Below are positions 1 through 9,949 of a stretch of 64,000 nt of DNA, one piece after another; the stretch's first letter is position 1, and each line of letters starts with the position of its first letter. The notes beneath the pieces are model-generated. The model had not been told where the DNA came from. It saw only the letters and a program-made list of their open reading frames with translations, and did no database searches. The position numbers and the translations under genes were made by a program. Origin of the DNA: Lycium barbarum (lineage: Eukaryota; Streptophyta; Magnoliopsida; Solanales; Solanaceae); NCBI RefSeq assembly GCF_019175385.1, contig NC_083345.1:11571205-11635204 (forward strand), written 5' to 3'.

Positions 1-468
1 TGTAAACGTTGAAATTCTCTTTTGGGATCATCTCTCGGTGAATTGGACGATCAAATTGAAATATAATGTCATCTCCTTGCATGCAGTTATAAAATGGATA
101 CAACCAGCATATTTATACATAGGCTGCTTTTTAAGCAAGGAGATTAAAGGATGGCTTCATGAAGCCCTCCATTTCAGAAATTCCTTCTTCATAACCATGG
201 AAGGATACCTAATCAATGAGACTTGTTATTTTATTTAAAGCGATTTCCTGAAGACTACATGATAAAATAGCCTGATCATGGCATGGTTGGATGGCTGATT
301 ATCACAATATCACAACATAGCTTGTTGACAAGATGTCAATGTGTGAAAAGTAAATGAATAGCAAGAAAATGTGAAAAATGTGTGGTGACCGATTCTGTCT
401 AAAATTTTTGAATCACTCAATCAACTTCCATTGGTGAATGTGAGTAAGGACAGAAATAAGAAGCCAAC
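1..468 (-). other. HDA19 intron 1 (partial)
   Basis: No continuation of the deacetylase domain is readable here on the minus strand, so this is the start of intron 1. The short open frames in it do not resemble proteins. Nothing else was recognised. Confidence 0.7.
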
Positions 469-996
469 CTCATGGACTTTGAGTAGCTCCAAAATGGCAA
501 GCACAATATCGTTCACATAGCAGAAACCAGATGCTTCACACTTCTTGGCATGATGTAATCCACCAGCCCAATTTACGGCAATATCACAGTGTCCATGGTT
601 TAACTTAACGGCCCCACCAACAGAACCTCCAGCATAGGTTTGACAAAAGGAATAAAGACCATCAAAAACTGGACAGTCCTCCCCGACATTGAACCTCTTC
701 AGCTGCCTCAGCTGATCTTGCTGTGTTTCTGGGGTTATGCTTCTCAAGAAAGAAACATAATCATCAGCATGAAACCTGCAGAGATCCTTATCTCTAGCAG
801 GATTTGGCTTCAGAACATGCATATGTTGTAATAATCCATAGTGGGCAAGAAGAGCATGTGTCATTCTGATTCTATGCGGCTTCATGGGGTGGCCTTGTCC
901 ATAATAGTAATTGCCAACTTCAGGATCATAGAAATAACTTACTTTTCTCTTCTTTCCATCTGTGCCAGATGCTAAGGAGTTTCCTCCAGCATCCAT
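469..996 (-). CDS. HDA19: Histone deacetylase HDA19-like, first coding exon (partial gene)
   Basis: Class I (RPD3-type) zinc-dependent histone deacetylase, the nuclear catalytic subunit of plant co-repressor complexes. This exon encodes residues 1-176 and starts [10 protein letters not shown], the HDA19-type N-terminus. It carries [20 protein letters not shown], the RMTHALL helix and the active-site region [13 protein letters not shown], with the tandem catalytic histidines at residues 148-149. Reading on the minus strand, the exon ends CATGAG|GTTGGC at 469, in phase with the HER codons expected next. The zinc-binding Asp/His/Asp residues lie in later exons beyond the left edge; 1-468 reads as intron. 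No break is visible in the part seen. HDA19 is preferred over HDA6 because of the N-terminus; this rests on remembered family sequence. Confidence 0.95.
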
Positions 997-1025
997 TGTC
1001 CAAGCTATAAACCAGTAAGGCTAAA

Positions 1026-2541
1026 CCTATAATAGATCAAAAGCAAAGACAGGAAGACAATTCAGCAGCAGAAAGTAAATCTCAACACGGATTGACAACC
1101 AGGCAAAGGAGGTTGACATAAATCCCCAGATTTTGATCTTTTCACTTAGAATAACGAATATACATTCTCAAAATAACCCAATAAATAAGGCATAATTTCA
1201 TATCAACACCCAAATAGAAACAGAAGATACCACCATAGGCAATCCCAAACTGGTCAGGGAATTGGCCAAAAACCAGCTTCAAAAATGGAGAAAATTAAAG
1301 AGACAGTCTAAGAGTCAATATAAGACAACGAAAACAACAATCGGGAAGAACTATGATAATATCTTGTCAACTTCAAAAACCAAGATGATTTCTTCATGTG
1401 ACCACACAAACATCTTATCTTTTCTTCACCTCCAAAAAGTGCAACGTCCTGCCTGTAGAAACTAAAGCTTGAATTCAAAGTATTTTTCTTCTATACTAAC
1501 AATAATAATAATAATACTTTTCCATAGATGAGGAAAAAGAAGGATCCACCACAGCAATTAAATCAATGCTGGATACATCATGAGAAAGAACCTAATCAAT
1601 TGTGTTCAAACAAAAAAGCCACAACTGAAGATAGAAAATGTAAAAATAAGCTTCTCAACAGTAGATGTGAGAAAATCAATCCAGAATCCAAAACCTAGAA
1701 CACAACTTCATCAATCATGCATGAGGTTAGCAAAAAATAGTAGCTCCCTATATAGTATACAAACATGAACCCCTCTCCCCCAATCCACCAAAGTAAAAAG
1801 TTAATAATTTAAAAAATAAAAAAAATATAAAAAAAAGATAGGTAATTTTTTTTAGCACCTTAGTACTAAAGTTGAAAACTTTTGATCGAAACACACAAGC
1901 AGCAAGATTCAACAAACCCCATCAGACAAATGACCGGTGTTTTAAGTTTACCTAATTTTCCAACCCAAATTTTAAAAAAAGACTCATACTTTCACTCAGC
2001 AAAAACACAAGTAAAAACAACAACTTTACCATTCTTTTCTTTTCTTTTGCCCTTTTTATTACTCAGTTGTTAATTTCAAACTGCATAGAAGAATTTAGTA
2101 GCTCCTTCTACAATATGCAACATGAACACCCACCCCCCACATCTTCCAAAATTAAAACTTTTTACTATCTTAGGAGTACTTAAAGTTGAAAACTTTTGAT
2201 AGAAACGTACAAGCAGCAAGATTCAACAAACCCCATCACACAAATTAACAGTGTTTTAAGTATACCTAATTTTCCAACCCAAAAGACTCATAATTTCCAC
2301 TTATTTCTATTTAAAACTCTTCAACTAAACTACCCAAATAAGCAAAATGCAAGAACCAATTAACCAATCATACACAAAAGGGTACTCAGCTAAGCTATTT
2401 CTCAAGAATCTGTACAAGAAAAATACAAGTAAAAGCAACTACTTTACCATTCTTGTCTCTTCTTTTTCTCCCTTTTTCTTACTGCATAGAAGAATTTAAG
2501 GTCAAGCAAAAAAAGGGCGTACAGAAAAAGAAGAACAAACC
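1026..2541 (-). other. HDA19 5' leader intron
   Basis: On the minus strand a donor ACCAG|GTTTGT is visible with its last exon base at 2541. Acceptors TATTATAG|GTTTAG (exon restarts at 1026) or TTTATAG|CTTGG (about 1004) lie just before the ATG at 996. The leader exon would run from roughly 2640 to 2541. The intron is AT-rich and contains a direct duplication (separate entry). Leader introns are common in plant HDA19 genes; the exact ends need cDNA support. Confidence 0.6.
1738..2498. repeat. Direct tandem duplication in the HDA19 leader intron
   Basis: Two imperfect copies, 1738-2095 and 2096-2498, share in order TAGTAGCTCC, GTTGAAAACTTTTGAT, CAAGCAGCAAGATTCAACAA, CCTAATTTTCCAACCCA, ACTTTACCATTCTTGTCT-like and TGCATAGAAGAATTTA. 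Copy two carries about 45 extra bases in its middle. Point differences show the duplication is not very recent. Confidence 0.85.
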
Positions 2542-2639
2542 TGGTAGTTAAAAAGAACAAGGTGCGGCCAGTCTAGAGATCGCTAAGGTTGTTTTTGAGT
2601 AGAGAAGAAAGAACCAGATGTAAATAATTTTTGTGTCTT

Positions 2640-4227
2640 GAAAAGAAATTAAAAAAGGGGGCTTAGTGATAGTACTACTCGTAGTACTAATATTGTCTTA
2701 CCTAAAAATTAAATTAAGGGGAAATTAGTTTATATTTTTGGAATATCCATCAATTAATGATGTCTCAATTCTAAATAAAAATTGGAGTTAGTTATATGAA
2801 TTTTCGGGAGATATTCCTATCTTTTCTTCAAACCCAAGTTATTCTCACATCTACTTTACTTTCAAATAAGTTTGTTGTGATTAGATCTTGTATAAATTCC
2901 GCGCGTTTATTTACTAGTGGAAGATTTTTTAACTCAGATTAACAGTAGTAATACTTTCGGTAACAATATCATAAAACATAACAATAACTACTCTTTAAAC
3001 CAAATTACTTGATATGTCTATATGAATTTTGCGTTATGTTATATCCTTACCTAATTTTTGTCATTAATTTTGATAGATTACACTAATTCCTTTTAAACCA
3101 TTTTCTTGTGCATTAACAAAATTACTAAAATATTTTTTTTTACAAAAAGAAAAAAAAATATATGTCAAAACTTAGCTTTACATGTTTCATTCTTACATTT
3201 TGTGCCGCCTCCCTTTCCCATTCCTCTTACCCCATCTAATTGAGAAAGCAAAATAAAATAAGCGTTGGTTCTTATACTATACGTTACCTGCAAATATTTT
3301 TCGTTCATATTCGAATTTTCACACAACAAACTACATGAATTTGGCTAGAAAAAATCAACTAAGATACAATTTATGTTAATTCATAACTCACATGATACAT
3401 TTAAATCGTTCTTTTCAATGAGCATGACGAGTAATAGACTTCGATACATGTTGAGAATCAATTGAACATATATGTGTCTGGCTTGGATCATATAGATACA
3501 CGTGAAAAAAAAATTGATAGATATATAAACAGTTGAACTTGCAATTCTAAAGATTAGAATCGTCAATCAACATGACATGATGTTCAACAAAGTTATGAGA
3601 TGAGCTATTAATATTACATTAGTTTTATAAAAAAATATATTAGAAGTTTAAAGAATTGAAGAACACCTGCCAACTACCGTATAGTTGAAGGTAAATCAAA
3701 ATGGAAAGATACCCAGGAGATTGTAGGAAAAGGACATCATAAAGTATACTATTGAGCATTTAGTTCCGCTTCTAAAATAACTTTTGTTGTCCATCAGATA
3801 TATAAGTTAGTTTTACCTATGAGACAATAAATGGACGTTTCAAGAAGTTACAATAAGTGGAGATAGTGTAATGTGTTGCCTATAAGACATGCATTTCAGT
3901 TATATCGATATGTGAACAATTGAACACTACATATCATTTTTATGAATGAGGCACAGAACTTGCGGGCGACTGAGTAGGTTCATTGTATTAAATTGTCTCA
4001 AAATCCTTCTTCACAGACAAAATTAAATACAAAATTAAATTATATACTTACAATTTATACCTAATGAGCAATAAAAGCCATTTTTTAAGATCTCACTAAG
4101 CAGGGCCACAAGTTCAAAACCACCATGATCATTCTTGCAATTTACCCTTAGATATCCACCATTGTTTTGTGGATACGAAGAAGAGGCCCAATGCTTCAAG
4201 CAATTTAGCCCAAAAGTTATCCAAATC
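2640..4227. other. Intergenic region between the divergent HDA19 and POLD4 genes
   Basis: AT-rich DNA upstream of both head-to-head genes. No convincing reading frame or RNA gene was seen. It probably contains the HDA19 promoter near its left end; no unambiguous TATA box could be assigned. Confidence 0.5.
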
Positions 4228-4905
4228 CAATCGGACAATTCGCCCTTTTTTTGGGGTGGTCTTTAAATTTTGCCCCTCACATTGCGGGTCTTTAAGTTTT
4301 GCCCTTCACCTAAAACTTATATGTTTCAAATTCGAACCCCCGTGCAATCAAAATTTTTAAAAAGATTCACAAGCCAGAGTTTGAATTTCGCTCTGCCCCC
4401 TCTGGCAGACTTTTAGTTATGCTTATCCAAAAGTCTATCGAAGGGGATAGACTTTACCTTGAGGCATATATATTTTATTTTTATTTTTCAAGGCAAACTT
4501 TTAATTATGCCTTAAGGAAAAGTTCCGTCTTATGGGCATACTTTTAGTTATGCCTTAACTAAAACTGTGTCCCATAAGACATAAATAAACTATGCCTTAA
4601 GGAAAAGTTCTGTTTTATGAGGCAAAATTTTAGTTATGCCGGATCCGGTATAACTTTAGTTTTTCCTTAAGGAGTGTATGTCGGATCCGGCATACACGTC
4701 CTCAGCCTTGCCTTGTGAATTTATTTTTTTATTTCATGTCTAAGCGGGGGTTCGAACTCAGAACCTCAAGTATTCATCCACCTTTTCAAGTGAAAGATAA
4801 AATTTAAAGATCACAAATATAAAGGACAAAATTTAAAGACCACAAATACGAGGTACATAATTTAAAGACCACCCCCAAAAGAAGGACAATCCGCGCAAAA
4901 AACAT
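4228..4905. repeat. Foldback (inverted-repeat) element, family A
   Basis: The left arm (about 4228-4330, with GGGGTGGTCTTTAAATTTTG then GGGTCTTTAAGTTTTGCCCT) is repeated in inverse orientation at about 4790-4905 (AATTTAAAGACCACCCCCAA, then GGACAATCCGCGC). Within each arm a CTTTAAATTTTG-type unit recurs two to three times. The interior (4400-4700) holds repeated TTTAGTTATGCC / TTAAGGAAAAGTTC units and two GGATCCGG sites. It encodes nothing obvious. A second member lies at 33745-34920. Confidence 0.75.
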
Positions 4906-5051
4906 GAATCCAATGCTAGTCATTTACAAGGCCCAAAATCCGACATATAATTAAACTCAAAATATTCCAACAGACTCTTCCTCTCCAACTTAATTCTCCA
5001 CAAGAACAAATTCAAAATTCAAAAATCTCAGAGAAGAAAAAAAAAAAAACA

Positions 5052-8000
5052 ATGGCGTCGAAATCAGACATGAAAGGTTTCTACAAGCAAAAAAAGAATA
5101 GTGGTGGCATCACTAAACAATCAAAATCGTCTTCAACATCTACCAAGAAATCAACCTCACCAAAAAAGTCTGCAGCAATTGGCTCTAATGTTACTCAACC
5201 CTCAGCACTCATCTCTCATGGATCTCTTGATTTGCAAGGTCAAACATCAATTGCTTTCAACCCTTTTTGGTTTTAATTTATGTTGCGTATTGGGTACTTT
5301 TTAATTTTGGCATTAGGGTTTTTTAAATTGGGAAATATACAGCCCAACATAAAACGTTATGCCACGTAGCCATATTTTCAGTTTATACAATATGTACAAC
5401 ATGATAATGTGGAGAAAGCATTATACTATAAAAGTGTATAAAATGTGTTTATACACAAATATGGGCTAAACCGGGTAGCAAACTTAAAGTATGGACTACG
5501 TGGCTTAAATATTTTCTTCCAGTAGACGTAGAGCGTAATTTTTCATGTTCAAATGGGAAATTTTCAAAAATATACAGCCCAACATAAAACATTATGCCAT
5601 GTAGCTATATTTTCAGTTTATACAATATATACAACATTATACTGTGGGGCAAGCATTATACAATAAAAGTGTATAAAATGTGTTTATACACAAATATGGG
5701 CTAAGCCGGGTAGCAAACTCAAAGTATGGGCTACGTGGCGTAAATATTTTCTTCCAGTAGACATAGAGCATAATTTTCCATGTTTAAATTTTGTTATTCC
5801 CTCTGTCTCAATTTATGTGGCACAATTCCAATTTCTGAGTCGAATTTCTTAATTTTGACTGTGAATTCGGACAAAAATTTATATATTTAGAAGCTACAGA
5901 AGAAGTACGAGTATAAGTTACAATAGTTAACCATTCAAAATATTTAAAAGGCACATGAAAAAGTCGCGGTCAAATAAAACTCGTTTGACTCCCGAAATAA
6001 AAAAAGAGAAAATTTCAGAAATATACAAGTTGGTCACTTACATTGCAAAAAATAGCTCAAAACTTACGTTACAAAAAATAGCTCAAAATATACAAACATG
6101 TACAGACATATGCAGATACTTATACCAACATATACTAACATATTAAAAAGGCAGAGAGCGAGAGAGAGTGAGAGAGAGTGAGAGAGAGAAAAGTTTGGGT
6201 CATTTTTTGTAAGAATTAAAAAAATGGGTCAATTTTGGTAGCATTGTTACCCCAATTAACATACAGTGTAATTTTCTCATAAAAAATGTGCCACATAAAT
6301 TGGGACTTATTCGTTTTCTTTTTCTGAGGTAAATTAGGAGTTCTCTTTTTTGTACACATGCTTGTGCTTTGAATTTTGGTGACCCTTTATTGAACTCTTG
6401 CTTTTGGTTGATTACAAATTAGGGGTTCCTACAACTAGGTATTCTCTTAAACCTTAATCGCAAACCAAACCCACAAACAAATGCATTATAAAAATTTAAA
6501 TACTCCTTCAATGGATGACGGGACTAAGAGCCTGTTTGGATGGGCTTATATCTATAAGCTGCAAACAGCTTATAAGCTAAAAAAAATAAGTTGGGGTAGT
6601 CTAACTTATTTTTTTTGGCTTATAAGCTGTTTTCAGCTTATAAGCTGCTTTAGATAAGCTAAGTCAAATGAGCCCAATTATTTTTTTGAGCTTATTTTAA
6701 GCACAAAATGACTTTAAGCTGGCCAGCCAAACACTTAAAAAAGCTGAAAACAGCTTATAAGCACCTTATAAGCCAATCCAAACGGGCTTTAAGAGCCTGT
6801 TTGGATGGGCTTATGCTTATAAGCTGCAAATAGCTTATAAGCTAAAAAAAATAAGTTGGGGTAGTCTAACTTATTTTTTTTGGCTTATAAGCTGTTTTCA
6901 ACTTATAAGCTGCTTTAGATAAGCTAAGTCAAATGGGCCCAATTATTTTTTTGAGCTTATTTTAAGCATAAAATGATTTTAAGCTGGCCAGCCAAACACT
7001 CAAAAAAGCTGAAAACAGCTTATAAGCAACTTATAAGCCAATCCAAACGGGCTCTAAATTATTACGAGACAACTAAGATGAAGACGAACTATGAAATACA
7101 CATGTACTTGTTGTTTTGCTCTATTGAAAAAGGGACACGCTTGCGACTTTTTCCTTGAGATATGATTGAGGAGGGACTTTTGACTTTTTAAGATAAGGAA
7201 ATAGGGAAAACATTCTTCACTTTGATATAATTTTGGAAGGAAAAAGGAAACGAAGAAAACATTATTTGAGGTCTGTAAATTTGCACTCATTAGAGCTGGC
7301 GAATCTTTTTAAGCGAAGGTTCAAGCAAGATAGTGAATAGCCTAACCTACTCTCATGTTGTTTGCGGGGGCAGCTCTTCTAGTATCAGTATTGATTGACT
7401 AGGGATTAGAAGTACTCAAAGCGTTTTGTATAGTAGTCATTCAGCAAGTAAGGTGGAATAGTCGAGGTGTGCTCAAGTTGGACCAGACACTACCGTTTTC
7501 AAAAAGAAAAAGGTAGCTTTTTGTATAGTAGTCACACTTGGTAAAAAAGGGAGTATACAGGAGATTTACTTCAAGGTAATAAGATAACATTCCCAAGATC
7601 TAACTATTGTGAGATAAAATGATTACCAATATTTGTTTCTTCCCCTTTTAGCCTATCATCTCATCTCCTAATTTCCTTCTTCAATTTGTTTGAATATCTT
7701 CTTTGAGATACTTTGTTCCTCTTAAATAATAAGCCATGTTCCTGATGAATAATTGTAAAATGTTTGAAGAGTGTGCAAACACAATTTTTTTAAATTAGAA
7801 AAACATATCTATATTCTTGTGGATTCAAAGCCGTTGAAGTCGTCCAAAAACTGGCATCTCTGATCCTGCCTTAGTCTATGGCCTTGGCATACTAACATTA
7901 GAAGTTCATATCTTTAATTAATCAGCGAGATCGTATTGAATTCTGTGATTCAAGAGAACTAATTCGTCAATATTTTTTGGGCAAAATGTTATCCTACGAA

Positions 8001-8647
8001 ACAATGTGCTATTCCTTTTCGGGGTGGGAAGGGGATTGGAGAGGTAAAATTGTTATTTTCTCATCTTTTTAATCATTAATCATTACTACAGATGTATTAA
8101 AAACATGGCGGCTGAAATTGGCTTGTAACTGTGTCTATATGGTCTAGCAAGAAAAGAACTTGCCTTTACTTACAAATAAAATTATAGTGAAGCAAGGGGA
8201 ATGACCACTGAGGTTTATTTCTGTTTCATTGGTGACCATTTGGATTTAATAGCTTCGGAAGCAAAAATAAGAAATGTACAATTTACGGACACTACGTGCA
8301 ATCTTTATGTTCTTTCAGTATTGAGCTCACAAAAAATAGTGTGGAATATTTAAGTTCTGAAAGTTATTGCTCTTTCTCTCTCTTTTTTCTCTAATATATT
8401 ATGTGATCTGAAAGAGGTTGCTTTTGTTCACCTTGCTATTGTCAAATCTGCAGATAATTATGATCAGAATGAGGAAGTGTTGAGGCAATTCGACATGAAT
8501 ATGGTTTATGGGCCATGCCTTGGAATGAGCAGACTGGACAGGTGGGAGCGTGCTAAGAAACTTGGTTTGAACCCTCCAACGGATGTGGAGCGGCTATTAG
8601 GGTCTAGCAAGGTTCGCAATGAGTCCTTGTGGGAGAGTCGCGTTTAG
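5052..8647 (+). CDS. POLD4: DNA polymerase delta subunit 4 (POLD4/p12-like)
   Basis: Small accessory subunit of the replicative DNA polymerase delta holoenzyme, nuclear. Two exons: 5052-5238 and 8454-8647, 381 nt in all, 126 aa. Exon 1 encodes MASKSDMKGFYKQKK, a Lys/Ser-rich stretch and VTQPSALISHGSLDLQ. It splices G|GTCAAA to CTGCAG|ATAATT in phase. Exon 2 encodes the diagnostic core LRQFDMNMVYGPCLGMSRLD then RWERAKKLGLNPP and ends LWESRV. Length and domain order fit the plant family (about 124 aa as I recall from Arabidopsis). The 3.2-kb intron is unusually large and packed with repeats: a 235-bp tandem pair, a Stowaway-like MITE, two adjacent MITEs and a SINE fragment. Without joining across this intron the gene would be missed. 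Confidence 0.93.
5330..5787. repeat. Tandem pair of a 235-bp repeat in the POLD4 intron
   Basis: Copies start at about 5330 and 5555. Both contain ACAGCCCAACATAAAAC, TTTTCAGTTTATACAATAT, AAAAGTGTATAAAATGTGTT, ATGGGCTA and AAATATTTTCTTCCAGTAGA. The spacing of the shared CAGCCC word is 235 bp. No coding potential. Confidence 0.9.
5799..6306. mobile_element. Stowaway-like MITE with internal insertion
   Basis: Left end CTCTGTCTCAATTTATGTGGCAC is mirrored by GTGCCACATAAATTGGGAC at the right end. The body is longer than a usual Stowaway and includes a (GAGA)n patch near 6155-6190, suggesting nested additions. Lies in the POLD4 intron. Confidence 0.75.
6538..7054. mobile_element. Two adjacent copies of one MITE (hAT-like ends)
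   Basis: Copy 1 is about 6538-6787 and copy 2 about 6793-7054. Each starts GAGCCTGTTTGGATGGGCTT and ends AAGCCAATCCAAACGGGCT(C/T). Both contain TAAGTTGGGGTAGTCTAACT and GGCCAGCCAAACACT. They differ at only a handful of bases. A third family member is at 30938-31138. Confidence 0.9.
7055..8453 (+). other. Remainder of the POLD4 intron, with a SINE 3' fragment
   Basis: About 7443-7506 reads AAGTAAGGTGGAATAGTCGA then GGTGTGCTCAAG and GGACCAGACAC. This matches, with divergence, the 3' part of the SINE at 43348-43583. The rest is AT-rich intron with no recognised feature up to the acceptor at 8453. Confidence 0.5.
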
Positions 8648-8920
8648 CCACCTTCTGTATTGCTCCGGTCTTTTGGTTTACGTCTAAGCTGCAAGGCCTC
8701 TTTGTTTTGGTTTTGGTTCTTTTGGGGGTGTGGGAAGGTATCATATGTACAAAAAGATTTACAGCAGCTAGCTGTACTATAAGTATCTTTAGCTATGCAC
8801 TTCTTGACTGTAACTTAAATGTGATTGCCTTGAACTTTTGTGCTTCTCGTGTGTGATTAATTTGCTGCTGAAAGTTTGGCGTATATCTTTCATAAAATCC
8901 ATTGACATAAAAGTCTCTTA

Positions 8921-9127
8921 CAATATATACCCCCGTTAACAGTACTTTTCGGTGTGTCATTATCCAAATATTAGTGATGGATTAGAAGTTAATCAAAATT
9001 TGAAAAATATTTATAAGAAGAGATGAGTTTCTAAAGAATTCAAAGTTTAGTTACTCTAGAAGTGCTTAAATATAAGTCACTTTTTGGGTAATGACACCGA
9101 AAAGTCTGTTAAAGGAGTATATATTTT
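8921..9127. repeat. Small inverted-repeat element downstream of POLD4
   Basis: The left arm AATATATACCCCCGTTAACA followed by TTTTCGGTGTGTCATTA is mirrored by TAATGACACCGAAAAG and TTAAAGGAGTATATATT at the right end. It is MITE-sized (about 207 bp). The family was not recognised. Confidence 0.7.
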
Positions 9128-9949
9128 AAGAGAAGAAAAGAAGTTTCATGTAAAATTCATAATAGCAACAAGATATTTGAGTCATCAGCTTAGTTCTCCA
9201 GAATTGTAAGATAAAATAAGTTATGGAATCAGACACCAAATTTATTATATTCATAGAATTGGTATCTAGATGGCAATGGTTAGAGTGTGCATGATCACTC
9301 TTTGAAACTATATTCCTTTGTATAAAGAATCCTCTTGGTTGGTCGAAGCTAGTAGATGGCTAGACGACGGGGAAAGCCACTGGCTCATAGAAAGATTCTT
9401 GATGGTTCACACGTGTGAACTCATCATTCATCTCATGAGAAACATAACAGTTTTGACACCCAGGCCCATCATTCATCTCATGAAAGACATAACGAATTTG
9501 ATAGACACCCAGACTCGTATAAGATAGTGACCAAAATTTTGTGATCTTAGGAAACAAGGATTACTAAAACAAGTATATCCACTGGTTTATGAAAATGCTT
9601 GATATGGAAATATAAATATTTTTTGAACAGCTTTAAATTTCACGTTCAATCCATGGCATAAAAGATCTCCTTAGATAGTTAATGAAAAAGTTGAAATACC
9701 CTCACTTCGTAAATGATATTGCTGAAATCCTCCTTTGTTTCACTGTTTCGTGAATGTTTTTGCTCTAGTACTTTCTAAACTTGGTTGCCTTGTCCATGTT
9801 AATTAGTTGAGATAATTTATTGTCAAAACACCAGTTATTTTGAAAAATGGAGCATCACACTAATAACCTTTGATGCTTTGCTACTAGTGGAATGAACAAA
9901 TATCCCACATCCTCATTTAATATTAATCTTTGATTGGTTATATTAATTA
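9128..9949. other. Intergenic, nothing recognised
   Basis: A short direct repeat (CATCATTCATCTCATGA at about 9423 and 9466) is the only structure noticed. No gene was identified. Confidence 0.5.
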
